Part shown: piece after piece, positions 46,601 through 55,470 of the stretch | Numbering within the stretch: the first letter of the stretch is position 1 | How the letters are laid out: every line of letters starts with the position of its first letter | Origin: a virus | IMG/VR virus record: IMGVR_UViG_3300044617_001003 | Coordinates: 1-56,310 of that record | Length of the DNA: 56,310 bases | Strand: one strand, 5' to 3' | Position numbers and translations under genes: made by a program | Notes under the pieces: model-generated | Seen by the model: only the letters and a program-made list of their open reading frames with translations | Databases searched by the model: none | Told to the model about the DNA's origin: nothing

Positions 46601-47938
46601 TCACGAGGCGGCCGAACGGAGGGCAACCACGGGGCCGACCTCGCTGTTCGTGCCAAGGGAGTGGTGGTTCACATCGAATCGCATCGTGCCCTGGAGGAGC
46701 AGTTGGTCGGTGGTCGCGTAGACCTGATCGAACAGCCGCACCGAGAAGTCCCGACGACGGGCGTAGATGCTGGACAGGCCCATGTTGCCGAACAGAACCT
46801 TCACCTTGCTGGTGTCGGCGCCGAGCGTGCTGTTGAGGACATGCACCATTCGCACTGGGTATCCCAGGAACGTCTCGCCAGCGTCACGACCGAGGTTGTC
46901 GACCGTGTTGCCGCCAGCCGCGTACTTCAGGCGGCTGATGCTGGCCGCGTAGCCGGCCGGAGAGACGTACCACGCGGCGCCCTGGCGGGCGTACAGCGGC
47001 AACTTGCCCATGGCACCGAGGAAGTCCTCGATGTCGAGGGTCTCGAACGAGGTGTTGCCCGACGCGGCGGAATGCACCGACGCCGTATGCGTGCCGTCGT
47101 TGATCTTGTTCACGACGCCGTTGATGCCGCCGAACTGGCTGGTGCCGTCACCGAGCCAGCCGCAGGTGTCGATCTTGTACGCCAGCGAGGTGGCGAACTC
47201 GGCAGCCACGGCGTCGGCCAGCGACACCAGGGCATCCTCGACAACCTCGCTCGACATCCGGCAGGACACCGCGAGTTTCTTGGCCGTCAGCGAGACGTTC
47301 GCATAGGTCGGCTCGCTCTCGGTCACGCTCGACCCCTCGCCCACAAAGTAGGCGGTGGTGCCCGAAATCCGCTTGGGCACCACGAGGGTGTCACGGTTCA
47401 TCGACACGTTCTCGGCGGCGCCGGGGAAGGTGCCGAAGGTCTCGACCAGCCGGATGACCCGGTTGGCGAACTCCTCGGGAACCAGCGCACCGCCGGCCGA
47501 GTTGCTGCCCTCGTTCAAGGCGCGGCTCTCGACGCCGTGGTCGCGGCACCACCGGAGATCGTCCTCGTTGCGGAACACCGTGGCCCGGAGCCAGCGGCCG
47601 CAGCGATAGGCCGACTCAACCGCGTCGGCCGAGTCGTTGAAGGCCCGAAGGGTCGTGTGATGCGGGTGGATCGCCCGGATCTCGACCTTCTTCGGCGCCT
47701 CGGCCGGGGCCGGCGTGGGGGCCGGGGCGGCCCGCTCGACCACCGAGCGAAGTTCCGCCTCCTTGGCGGCCAGCCTCTGCTCGAACTCCAGATCGGACTT
47801 GACCTTGTCCGCCTCGTCCGTCAGCCGACGGAGTTCTGCGGTCTGCTCCTCCGACCGCTCCTCGATGTCGGCGAGTTCGTTGAGGCGAGCGGCGATGGCC
47901 GCGGCACGATCCTGAAGACGCTTGAGGTTGGAAGCCAT
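46601..47938 (-). CDS. Major capsid protein (HK97 fold) with N-terminal delta domain
   Basis: A 445-residue protein. Residues 1-95 are a coiled-coil delta/scaffold domain (LQDRAAAIAARLNELADIEE) that the prohead protease should remove. The capsid fold follows: GGALVPEEFANRVIRLVETF, SLTAKKLAVSCRMSSEVVED, AAWYVSPAGYAASISRLKYA, LFGNMGLSSIYARRRDFSVR. The start at 47938 is fixed by AAGGAG eleven bases upstream; the frame is open before it but without support. The 5' leader is long and structured. Confidence 0.9.
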   Translation of the reverse strand: MASNLKRLQDRAAAIAARLNELADIEERSEEQTAELRRLTDEADKVKSDLEFEQRLAAKEAELRSVVERAAPAPTPAPAEAPKKVEIRAIHPHHTTLRAFNDSADAVESAYRCGRWLRATVFRNEDDLRWCRDHGVESRALNEGSNSAGGALVPEEFANRVIRLVETFGTFPGAAENVSMNRDTLVVPKRISGTTAYFVGEGSSVTESEPTYANVSLTAKKLAVSCRMSSEVVEDALVSLADAVAAEFATSLAYKIDTCGWLGDGTSQFGGINGVVNKINDGTHTASVHSAASGNTSFETLDIEDFLGAMGKLPLYARQGAAWYVSPAGYAASISRLKYAAGGNTVDNLGRDAGETFLGYPVRMVHVLNSTLGADTSKVKVLFGNMGLSSIYARRRDFSVRLFDQVYATTDQLLLQGTMRFDVNHHSLGTNSEVGPVVALRSAAS

Positions 47939-47973
47939 TTGGCTGTTGCTCCTTGTCTGAGCCAGCCAAACGC

Positions 47974-48093
47974 AAAAAAGCGGCGGCTGGCGGGGTGTTT
48001 CCCGCAAGCACGCCGCGACAAGAATCCTCAAGTCGCTCGCACTGCTCTCCGCGAAATCCATCGCGGAGCAATATGTCTACCTGTAGCCTACAG
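47974..48093 (-). promoter_or_regulatory. Structured leader of the capsid gene
   Basis: Three parts are seen on the minus strand: GTAGCCTA element D inside the palindrome CTGTAGCCTACAG (48081-48093); a perfect 8-b stem CTCCGCGA/TCGCGGAG (48047-48068); and an imperfect GC hairpin (47980-48016) followed by six T (47974-47979), which looks like an intrinsic terminator. The capsid gene is only 36 bases further on, so this should be an attenuator or an mRNA end/stability element rather than a plain stop. Confidence 0.55.
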
Positions 48094-48130
48094 AGCCGCC
48101 GCAGCGCGGTGCAAGTCAGTCGGCGGGCGG

Positions 48131-48520
48131 CTACGAGACGATCGTCGCCTTGACGCCCCACTTGGCAAGAAACGCCACGGCGTCTTCGTACAGTTCAGCG
48201 CGAGTCTTGTCGGAGTCGATGTATTCCTTGATGCGGCTCTCGCCGAACTCCTCGCGGAGCATCCCCAGCGGCGCCGACTCGTCGTCGGCCTCCCACCCCA
48301 TCGTGTCGTAGTCGAACCACGCGTACCAGCCGCTGCCTTGGATGAACTGGGTCGACGGCGGAAGCGCTGCCACGGCGGCGTCGAGGTCCGCCTGCGTGTC
48401 CGGTGTCTGCTTCGGCCAATCGGCGTTGTCGAGGTCGTCATCCGGCGAAGCGTCGCCGTAGTCCCACCCCTCCTCGTCGCTCCCTGTTGGGTTCAGTGCG
48501 TACTCGTCATCGGCTGTCAT
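48131..48520 (-). CDS. Acidic hypothetical protein
   Basis: A 129-residue very acidic protein (GSDEEGWDYGDASPDDDLDN). The C-terminal part (ESRIKEYIDSDKTRAELYED) is helical. Weak ribosome site (GGTAGG). It lies between the ADP-ribosyltransferase-domain gene and the capsid gene. Its acidity beside the very basic neighbour suggests a partner or antitoxin-like inhibitor, an inference only. Confidence 0.55.
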   Translation of the reverse strand: MTADDEYALNPTGSDEEGWDYGDASPDDDLDNADWPKQTPDTQADLDAAVAALPPSTQFIQGSGWYAWFDYDTMGWEADDESAPLGMLREEFGESRIKEYIDSDKTRAELYEDAVAFLAKWGVKATIVS

Positions 48521-48527
48521 TTTGCAC

Positions 48528-50132
48528 CTACCACTTTGACCTATTGTCAACCAGACGGCCGCGAACCACACCTCCGAGTATAACGATCTCCTGCTCGTGC
48601 ATACATCCGAAGCCGGTCGTACACATAGACAGGACTCTGCTGGCCGGTATGGTTGTCGTCAGGTATCTGGCCGTCTTTCCTGTGCCGGCAAATTTCTCCG
48701 CGACCGGCTTGCTCATCGAAAAACTCGACGCGGGCTGAAGCGCGACATCTTGATCTCCGGTCTGGTTCACTCTGGCGCTGCTTTTGTAGCCCCGCACAAG
48801 CGTCAGTTCTGTTATCCCCTTGCTCTTGAGGTCTGCCTGCGTTGCCTCATGATGCGCCTTCAGGACGGCATGGACGACCTTATGCTTTCTGATTTTCTCG
48901 ACCGTTTCTTTCCAGGCCGGAAAGTTCTTCAACTGGTCTGTGAGTTTGCGCGTGTGTGCGCGCTTGACTTTGAATACGTCCGACGCGGCGTATTGAACTC
49001 CAATGGCGGGAGAGCCCTTGCTTGATGTGCTTGCCCATCCGCTGACCATGGCGGCCGAAATGGCATACCTCCTGTGCAGGCTTTCGGGGATGCCTGCTTT
49101 GATAAGTTGCTCGGCATTTGTAGGGCCAAGGAAATCGCCGGCCCTGAACAGCCTAAATATCTCGTCGTCTACGTCGGACTCTTTCACCCCCATCTTGTCG
49201 AGCCGCATCGCAGCCTGATGGGAGATGATCCGCTTCTGCTCGCTGCGGATTTTCGCGCCGTCCGACACCGCACCGGAACCGTAGTACCAGCCGGCCTTGA
49301 GGTGTTCGCCGAACACCAGCGACCGTTCTTTGCTGAGGGCGTCTTCCTGTGTGATGGTCGTGCTGTTTTGCTTGAGCATGAGCGTTTTGCCCACGCTGAC
49401 GGCTGGCTTTTCAGGCTCGGGCGCGCTCTCGGCCTTCTTGACGGCCGCGACAGCCTTCTTTTGGGCCGCCAACTTTGCCTTGAGTGCGTCGAGTTCCTTC
49501 CTGATGCTCGGCGCAGACGCCACCTTCAGGGATTCGCTGGCTTTCCTCAGTTTGAGTTCTTCGATCTCCTGCTTGATGCTTTTGGGAGTCCCCGCAACAG
49601 TCAGTCGTGCTGTCGCCTTCTTGATGCGGATTTTCTGCAGCATCGCGGCGCGCTTCTTGTCGGCAGCCTGCTTTGCCGCCTTCTTTTCCGCCGCGTCCCG
49701 CTGGTCTTTTTGGGCCTTTCGTTCCGCCGCCTTGCGGCGCAGGTACTGGATCTTCTTGGCCTTTGCCTTCGCCTCTCGCTGCGGCTTCGCGGCCTCGGAC
49801 TTCTTCCGATCGAGCGCCTCCTTGCGGGCCTTCCTGGCGGCCGCTTTCTCGCTGAGTTTCTTCGCCAGCGCGAGGTCGGCCTTGGCGTCGGCTTTCTTCA
49901 GGCCGCCGCCTTGACCAAGGGGGCGCTGCGGGATGCCGTCCTCCTTGGCGCACTGGTTGCCGGCCTTGAAGCCCCCCTTCCCGGTGCCGCAGCCAGCCGA
50001 CGGCCCGCCCTTGCCGGCGACGCGGGCGACCGCCTTGACCTTCTTGTTCTTGCCAGGGGCACGCCGGCCGCCGCCGCCCATCCTCGCGCGGGCCTCGGCG
50101 ATCGCCGCAATCAGTCTTGCGATGGCGTCCAT
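48528..50132 (-). CDS. Virion-module protein with ADP-ribosyltransferase domain
   Basis: A 534-residue protein. Residues 1-230 are extremely Lys/Ala-rich helices. The C-terminal domain shows the R-S-E triad of arginine-type mono-ADP-ribosyltransferases: Arg447 in LTLVRGYKSS, the SSFSMSKPVAEKFA motif (469-482), and Glu513-Gln-Glu515 in CMHEQEIVILGG. Such domains fused to minor head proteins occur in some phages, where they can be injected and modify host RNA polymerase or other targets. Here it sits between capsid and protease genes. The Lys-rich part may bind DNA inside the head. Confidence 0.8.
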   Translation of the reverse strand: MDAIARLIAAIAEARARMGGGGRRAPGKNKKVKAVARVAGKGGPSAGCGTGKGGFKAGNQCAKEDGIPQRPLGQGGGLKKADAKADLALAKKLSEKAAARKARKEALDRKKSEAAKPQREAKAKAKKIQYLRRKAAERKAQKDQRDAAEKKAAKQAADKKRAAMLQKIRIKKATARLTVAGTPKSIKQEIEELKLRKASESLKVASAPSIRKELDALKAKLAAQKKAVAAVKKAESAPEPEKPAVSVGKTLMLKQNSTTITQEDALSKERSLVFGEHLKAGWYYGSGAVSDGAKIRSEQKRIISHQAAMRLDKMGVKESDVDDEIFRLFRAGDFLGPTNAEQLIKAGIPESLHRRYAISAAMVSGWASTSSKGSPAIGVQYAASDVFKVKRAHTRKLTDQLKNFPAWKETVEKIRKHKVVHAVLKAHHEATQADLKSKGITELTLVRGYKSSARVNQTGDQDVALQPASSFSMSKPVAEKFAGTGKTARYLTTTIPASRVLSMCTTGFGCMHEQEIVILGGVVRGRLVDNRSKW

Positions 50133-50878
50133 GCCAAGTCGCCTCCGGTGGTTACAGCCTCAATCCAATCGAGGTACTCGGAGACGTTCGTGTGCCCGCT
50201 CTCCTGCCCGTTCGTGCTTTTGACGGCGCCGCGGCCCTCTCGCATGACGATCGAGTGAATCCCCGCCAACCGCCCCCGAACGAGCAGCGGCCCGCCGGAG
50301 TCCCCCGGAGCCGTGAGCATCTCCCTCGGAGACGTTCCGGCCGCGCCGTGGCACACCCACAGGCTCCGCTCGCGGCGGCAGATCGTGTTCGTCCCGGCCC
50401 GCAGCCGGCCGTCGAACGCCTTCCATCCGGCGTCGAGCGTCCCCTCCGCGCCGTAGCCCACCACGACCGCGTCGTCGCCGACCGCCTCGGTGCCGTCAGC
50501 CAGTGGCGGGTAGGCATCGAGGCCAAGAGGCTCGCTGACTTCGAGGAGGGCGATGTCGTGCTGCCCCATCATCGCGTGCTGGAATCCGCTGTGGCAGACG
50601 ATGCGACGGATCTTCCACGACCGCTGGCCGTTCCGGACGGTGGCTTCTTTGGCCTCGTGGACGATATGCGCAGCGGTGATCGCCCACGAGTCGGAGATGG
50701 CGACCGCCGTGCCGACCCCCAGGTCGCCGCCCTCACGGGTGGCTTCGATGGTCAGCGTGTATTCGGCGTGCGGCTCGGCGGCGTCGAGGTACTCAGAGTC
50801 CTCGACGTTCGGGTCGCGAGTGCCGGCGAGAGACATCAAGGCGGCGACTAGAACAAGAAACCTAGCGACGGATCCCAT
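50111..50878 (-). CDS. Secreted trypsin-like serine protease
   Basis: A 255-residue protein. A signal peptide (ARFLVLVAALMSLAGT) precedes a chymotrypsin fold with the complete triad: His71 (ITAAHIV), Asp108 (QHDIALLEV) and Ser194 (APGDSGGPLL). Two further Cys are near the active site. It should be exported and active outside the cytoplasm. Trypsin-type proteases are rare in tailed phages; this one lies among head genes, yet a signal peptide argues against a role in head assembly. It could attack the envelope or act with lysis proteins. Confidence 0.85.
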   Translation of the reverse strand: MGSVARFLVLVAALMSLAGTRDPNVEDSEYLDAAEPHAEYTLTIEATREGGDLGVGTAVAISDSWAITAAHIVHEAKEATVRNGQRSWKIRRIVCHSGFQHAMMGQHDIALLEVSEPLGLDAYPPLADGTEAVGDDAVVVGYGAEGTLDAGWKAFDGRLRAGTNTICRRERSLWVCHGAAGTSPREMLTAPGDSGGPLLVRGRLAGIHSIVMREGRGAVKSTNGQESGHTNVSEYLDWIEAVTTGGDLAWTPSQD

Positions 50879-52385
50879 GAGCGGCAGTCTCCAGTGACTT
50901 GGCCTTCAATCGAGCCGCCTCGGCCGCCGGATCGACGGCCCGCTGGCTCTCGGTGGCCGGCTCCGACAGCCGCTCCTCCGGAATCACCCACAACTTGCAG
51001 ACCGCGTTGGGGTCGATCTCGCCGGAAACAACGTCGCAGGAGCCGCCTTCGTTCCAGAACACGCAGTTCTCACACCGAATACCCCGCTCGGCGAACGGGC
51101 TTTCGTTCATGTAGTGGGCGCCGTCCGGGCCACCCTGCGGCCACTGGCCGTTCTCGACAGCGACCTGGGCGATCGCCTCGTAGAGCGCGAAGTTCGCCGG
51201 GGACAGCGACTCGGCGTCCTCCTGATCCTCCGGCTCGGGGTCGACGGCGCGGCCCTCCATGGCCTTTGCCTTGCGGGCGGACCAGTTCTTCGCCGGCGTG
51301 CCGCCCCACAGGAGCCACGCAACGAAGCCGGGCTTTTCCTCGCCCGGCTTGTCCCAGCCCTCGGACTTGCTGGCCGACTCGTGCCTCGCAAACCACGCGT
51401 TCATTTCGCGAACGTGATCCTCGGTCAGTTCCTCTCGGCGGGCGATCTTGTTCGCCCTGGCCACTGTCTCGGGCTTGAGCCCGTCGCCGGACTTGCCCTC
51501 CTCGTGCAGCCGCAGCCCACGCTTGGCCGCAGCCGCCATGCCGGCCGTCGGCTTGAGGCTCCCGGCTGCACGCTCGTCGGCCGGCTCGTCAGTCATGACG
51601 CCGGCGGCGACGAGGTCGGACATCGGCTTGCCGATGAACTTGTCGGTCTCTTCCCAGACGCCCTCTTCGGACTCCCAGATCCGAACGAGCGCCGCCGGAG
51701 ACTCCGGCGTAGCCTCGATCGAATACTCGGAGCCATCCATGCCAAGGCGGCCCTCGGTCATGACATACTCGACGCGACCCACCCCGCCGTCCCACGCTAC
51801 GAAGTCACCGACATCAAGCATGGCTCGCGTCTCGCCGCGAGCGATCTCCATTGCTCGCCGGCTGACGAACGTCTCGGTGGCTGGGTACGCGGGCCGAAGC
51901 ACGGGGCCGACATCAAAGAGACCGTCGAAGTCGACGATTTCCCTCAGTTGCCGGCCGTCCTGCATCTTGCTCCAGCGCTCGCCCTGCCCCTTCACCTTGA
52001 AGGCGAACGAACTTCCGCGAACATCCCCGCGCTCGATCGCCTCAACAACGTCAGCGCGGCTCTCCGGGGCGTCGATTTCGTACCGCAGGCCGCGCTCGTC
52101 GACCGACAGCCGCAGCGTGCCGGCCGACTCGCGGCCGAGCAGGAACATTGGCTCGTGGTTGTAGAGGCCGACGACATCGGTGCCGCGACTGATGACGTTG
52201 TCGAAGGCGCCGGGGAGAATCCGCTCCACGAACCCACCCAAGTCCTGCGAGTCAGACTGAAACAAGGCCGCGTAGCCACGAATTGTGACCTTCTTCTTGC
52301 CGGTCTTGTCGCACAGGCAGCGTTCGACGGCCGTGTCGGACTCGATCAGCCGGCGTTCAATGTCTTCTCGACCCTGTCCGTCCAT
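50862..52385 (-). CDS. Prohead protease with long C-terminal extension
   Basis: A 507-residue protein. The HK97-type (U35) protease is residues 1-190: IRGYAALFQSDSQDLGGFVE, NHEPMFLLGR (catalytic His) and VRGSSFAFKVKG (catalytic Ser). The extension holds VAWDGGVGRVEYVMTEGRLG, a segment ARRGELTED-like helix with FARHESASK and AWLLWGGTPAKNW, and a final Cys motif CENCVFWNEGGSCDVV...AVCKLW. Usual length is 180-250, so it is a large fusion. It cleaves the capsid delta domain. Confidence 0.85.
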   Translation of the reverse strand: MDGQGREDIERRLIESDTAVERCLCDKTGKKKVTIRGYAALFQSDSQDLGGFVERILPGAFDNVISRGTDVVGLYNHEPMFLLGRESAGTLRLSVDERGLRYEIDAPESRADVVEAIERGDVRGSSFAFKVKGQGERWSKMQDGRQLREIVDFDGLFDVGPVLRPAYPATETFVSRRAMEIARGETRAMLDVGDFVAWDGGVGRVEYVMTEGRLGMDGSEYSIEATPESPAALVRIWESEEGVWEETDKFIGKPMSDLVAAGVMTDEPADERAAGSLKPTAGMAAAAKRGLRLHEEGKSGDGLKPETVARANKIARREELTEDHVREMNAWFARHESASKSEGWDKPGEEKPGFVAWLLWGGTPAKNWSARKAKAMEGRAVDPEPEDQEDAESLSPANFALYEAIAQVAVENGQWPQGGPDGAHYMNESPFAERGIRCENCVFWNEGGSCDVVSGEIDPNAVCKLWVIPEERLSEPATESQRAVDPAAEAARLKAKSLETAAHGIRR

Positions 52386-53965
52386 GTCTCAAGCACCTCT
52401 TCGTAGGGGCGGCCGCTGCGGTGGCACGAAAGCAGGAGATCCCGCGTTTCGTTCATCCAGCCGGCCGTCAGTTCCTCAATCTGTCGCCCTGCCGCCTGTG
52501 CGGCGTCACAAAGTTCCGTCCGCATCCGCTTCTCGTGCGCCTCCAGCCACGCCGCCAACTTGGCTGGCTTCGTTCGCCGTTCGCGAATCCCGTCCGCTTC
52601 GACGGCGGCCAGTTTCCGCAACGTCTGCTTGAGGAGAACCTCGGCCGCCGAGCGGGCGGCGTCCGCCGGCATCTCTTCCTCTGGCGCTGGCGCTGGCTCC
52701 GCTTCCTCCTCGGGAGCGGCGGGCTCCTCTTCGGGGTCGGTGGGCGGAACCTCGGGCTCAGGCGGCTGCACCACAAAGGATTCGAGCAGGGCCATGTTGA
52801 CCTGCACGAACCGCTTGTCGCCGCCCTCGATCGGGTTCATGCCTTCGGCGGCCCGGATTTCGTTTATAGAAAGAACGCCAAGGTTCCAAAGTTCCCGGAA
52901 ATACTGGGCGCGACCAGCGTTGTCCCCACGGAGCAGCCCGCGAACGTCGAACTCGGCAAAGTAGTTGTCGTCGTCGGCGATCAAGTCCCGGCGAACGGCG
53001 CTTTCCCAGCGACGCAGCCACGGCACAAGCGTGAACGTGACGAAGTCCAGCCCCTGCTGCTCGACCGACGAATACGACGACTTCGTCAGGTCGCCGATCA
53101 TGTAGGCCGGCACTCGGTAGGCGCGAGCGATTTCCTCGACTTGATAGCGCCTGGTCTCAATCAGTTGAGCGGACTCGTTCGACCCGGAGAGTTCCCGAAC
53201 CTTGATGCCATGCGGGAGGACGGCTGTCTTGGACGAGTTGTGCGGGCCTCGGCCGTGGATGTCGTCCCACGACTGCCGTAGCCGCTGGGCCGTCTCGGGC
53301 TTCAGAGGCTGGTCCGATTCGAGGACGATCCCCGGCCTCGCGCCGTTGCCAAAAAATGCCCCAGAGTGTAGTTCTGTAGCCCGCGCTAGCGCGATTGCCT
53401 CGCGGGAGATGGTGGTGGGGACGTAGCAGTTCACGCCGTCTTTCGTCATCCACGGGATGCGAAAAATCTGATCCTGGCTGTACGGCGTCGGGGTGGCCTT
53501 GTCGGGTTCCTGATACAGAAACCGCAGGCGGCCGTTCTTGATTCGCTCGACCGTCATGCGGCTGGGGTGCAGAGGCCAGAGTTCTGTCACGGCCCCGAAC
53601 TTGCCCGGCCGAATCTCGGCGTAGGCGGCGCCCCAGAGCATCGCCCACGACTGCATGAGTTCCCGGAACTCGAAACTCGTCATCCACGAGTTCGGCTGTT
53701 GAGACAGGACGCGGTTCAGGGGCATCCCGCCGGCGATTTCCTTGCCGCCGGCCGTCAGCGCCCGGTAGAGCGAGAAGGGCAGGGACGCGACCGACTCGGA
53801 GACCACCCGGACGCAGGCCAGGACGGCGCTGCACTGGAGGGCTGTTTCAGGTGAGACATAGACGCCGGAGACAGTTTTGTTGCTGTCGGTGATTTCCTCG
53901 AACACGCGGGACAGCCCGCTGCGGACTTCGAGGATGTCGTCGATCGCGGCGTTCTGTGATTCCAC
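52346..53965 (-). CDS. Portal protein (HK97 family)
   Basis: A 539-residue protein. VSPETALQCSAVLACVRVVS, LYRALTAGGKEIAG, NSWMTSFEFRELMQSWAMLW and EEIARAYRVPAYMIGDLTKS are portal signatures. It has an extra C-terminal region of about 120 residues (Pro/Glu-rich then helical). It forms the DNA-entry ring. Overlaps the protease gene by 40 bases and the terminase gene by one. Confidence 0.9.
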   Translation of the reverse strand: MESQNAAIDDILEVRSGLSRVFEEITDSNKTVSGVYVSPETALQCSAVLACVRVVSESVASLPFSLYRALTAGGKEIAGGMPLNRVLSQQPNSWMTSFEFRELMQSWAMLWGAAYAEIRPGKFGAVTELWPLHPSRMTVERIKNGRLRFLYQEPDKATPTPYSQDQIFRIPWMTKDGVNCYVPTTISREAIALARATELHSGAFFGNGARPGIVLESDQPLKPETAQRLRQSWDDIHGRGPHNSSKTAVLPHGIKVRELSGSNESAQLIETRRYQVEEIARAYRVPAYMIGDLTKSSYSSVEQQGLDFVTFTLVPWLRRWESAVRRDLIADDDNYFAEFDVRGLLRGDNAGRAQYFRELWNLGVLSINEIRAAEGMNPIEGGDKRFVQVNMALLESFVVQPPEPEVPPTDPEEEPAAPEEEAEPAPAPEEEMPADAARSAAEVLLKQTLRKLAAVEADGIRERRTKPAKLAAWLEAHEKRMRTELCDAAQAAGRQIEELTAGWMNETRDLLLSCHRSGRPYEEVLETWTDRVEKTLNAG

Positions 53966-55470
53966 TACAGCACCAGAATTTCGGGTTCTACTTGCTTGCC
54001 GTAGACCTCGCCGCTGGCGAGCGAGAGCGCCATGCAGCAGGAGACGATGCCGTCGATGCGGCCGATGTCGTGAGTTGACTTTTTGACAGGCTTGATGAGT
54101 CCTTCGTCGTTGGTTTTCACTTGGACGTTACTCGCCTGCCATGTCAGGACCGGATTTCCGGCGTGTCGAAGTTTGCCCGAAGTCACAAGGTTTTCGAGCA
54201 ACTTCGTCGGCCCGTTCATCGGGCCAAAACCCTGCCCGAACGGGTGAACTGTCACCCCTTCGGCCGAGAGTTGGGTCATGAGATGGACCGCATTCCAGCG
54301 GTCAATCGCCACGCCCTTCACCCAGTTCTTCTCGCAAAACGCGAGAATGTAGTCCCGAATCTCGTCGTAATCAGTGATGTCGCCATCAGTAAGTCTAACA
54401 AAACCGTCCTTGGCCCATTGGGTATACGGCACCCGATCCGCCTTGTCGCGCTTGTCAGCGTTCTCTTCGGGGATCCAGAACATCGCCTCGATGTCGACGC
54501 TGCCGTCCTCGTCAGGCCACACGGCCACGAACGCGGTCGTGTCGTAGGTACTGGCGAGGTCGAGGCCGCAGTAGCACGGGCGGCCGGCGCGATTGCGGAG
54601 CGGGCCGTCGCAGGACTCGAAAATGCCGTGCCGGAAGAACTTTTCCTCCGAGTTCGTCCACTGATTCAAATGGAGGCGACGAAAGGTCATTTCGTCGCTG
54701 GTCGACGTTCGGGCCTTGGCGGCCATCTCCCGGAAGTAGTCGTCCTTGATGGTCACGCCGTAGTTCGGATTAGCCATCCGCCAAGTAGTTTCATCGAACG
54801 GGTCTGCGTCACTTGGGGCCGCAAATATGCAGGGCAGGAACGTCGGGTCGTCGATGATGCCGTCTCGCACTTTCTCGGCGTACTGCCAAATCTGATAGCA
54901 GATGCTCTGGCGGTCGAAACCCGCAGTCGTGATCAGAATGGTCAGCGGCTGGCGCCTGGCGCCGGTACTCGTGGTCAAAACGTCGTAGAGTTCCCTGTCC
55001 CGCTGAACATGGAACTCGTCGAACAGGATCATCGAGCATCCGTAGCCGTGCTTGCTCGCAGCCTCGCTGGAAATGACCTTCAGGACGCTGTTGGTCGACG
55101 GAACGGCGAGGGCTTTGCGGTAGGGCTTGATGATGCCCGAGAGAGTCTCGTTGCTCTCGACCATCTGCTTCGCGGCGTCGAAAAGAATGGACGCCTGCTC
55201 TCGGTCGCCGGCCACGCAGACGATCTCGGCCCCGGGCTCGCCGTCGGCAACGAGGCCGTACAGCCCGATGCCGGCCGACATCTGGGTCTTTCCGTTCTTG
55301 CGCCCAATGGCCAGGAGGGACTGCCGGTACTGCCTCGCCCCGTCGGGGCGCTTGGTGTTGAACAGCCGGTGCAGGTAGTCGCCCTGCCACGGGAACAGTT
55401 CAAACGGTTTGCCGGCGAACTCGCCCCGCGAGTGCCGCAGGCAGGAGATGAAATCGCGTATGTCAGCCAC
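53965..55470 (-). CDS. terL: Terminase large subunit
   Basis: A 501-residue protein. ATPase: Walker A GRKNGKT (56-62), Walker B MILFDE (147-152). Nuclease: CGLDLASTYD with Asp304 and later acidic residues. It pumps DNA into the head and cuts it. Overlaps the small subunit gene by 8 bases. Confidence 0.9.
   Translation of the reverse strand: MADIRDFISCLRHSRGEFAGKPFELFPWQGDYLHRLFNTKRPDGARQYRQSLLAIGRKNGKTQMSAGIGLYGLVADGEPGAEIVCVAGDREQASILFDAAKQMVESNETLSGIIKPYRKALAVPSTNSVLKVISSEAASKHGYGCSMILFDEFHVQRDRELYDVLTTSTGARRQPLTILITTAGFDRQSICYQIWQYAEKVRDGIIDDPTFLPCIFAAPSDADPFDETTWRMANPNYGVTIKDDYFREMAAKARTSTSDEMTFRRLHLNQWTNSEEKFFRHGIFESCDGPLRNRAGRPCYCGLDLASTYDTTAFVAVWPDEDGSVDIEAMFWIPEENADKRDKADRVPYTQWAKDGFVRLTDGDITDYDEIRDYILAFCEKNWVKGVAIDRWNAVHLMTQLSAEGVTVHPFGQGFGPMNGPTKLLENLVTSGKLRHAGNPVLTWQASNVQVKTNDEGLIKPVKKSTHDIGRIDGIVSCCMALSLASGEVYGKQVEPEILVL

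Noticed and set aside
46478-48583. 701-codon open frame on the plus strand opposite the capsid gene
   Set aside because: It is a by-product of GC-biased codon use in the minus-strand capsid gene; composition is abnormal and it has no domains.
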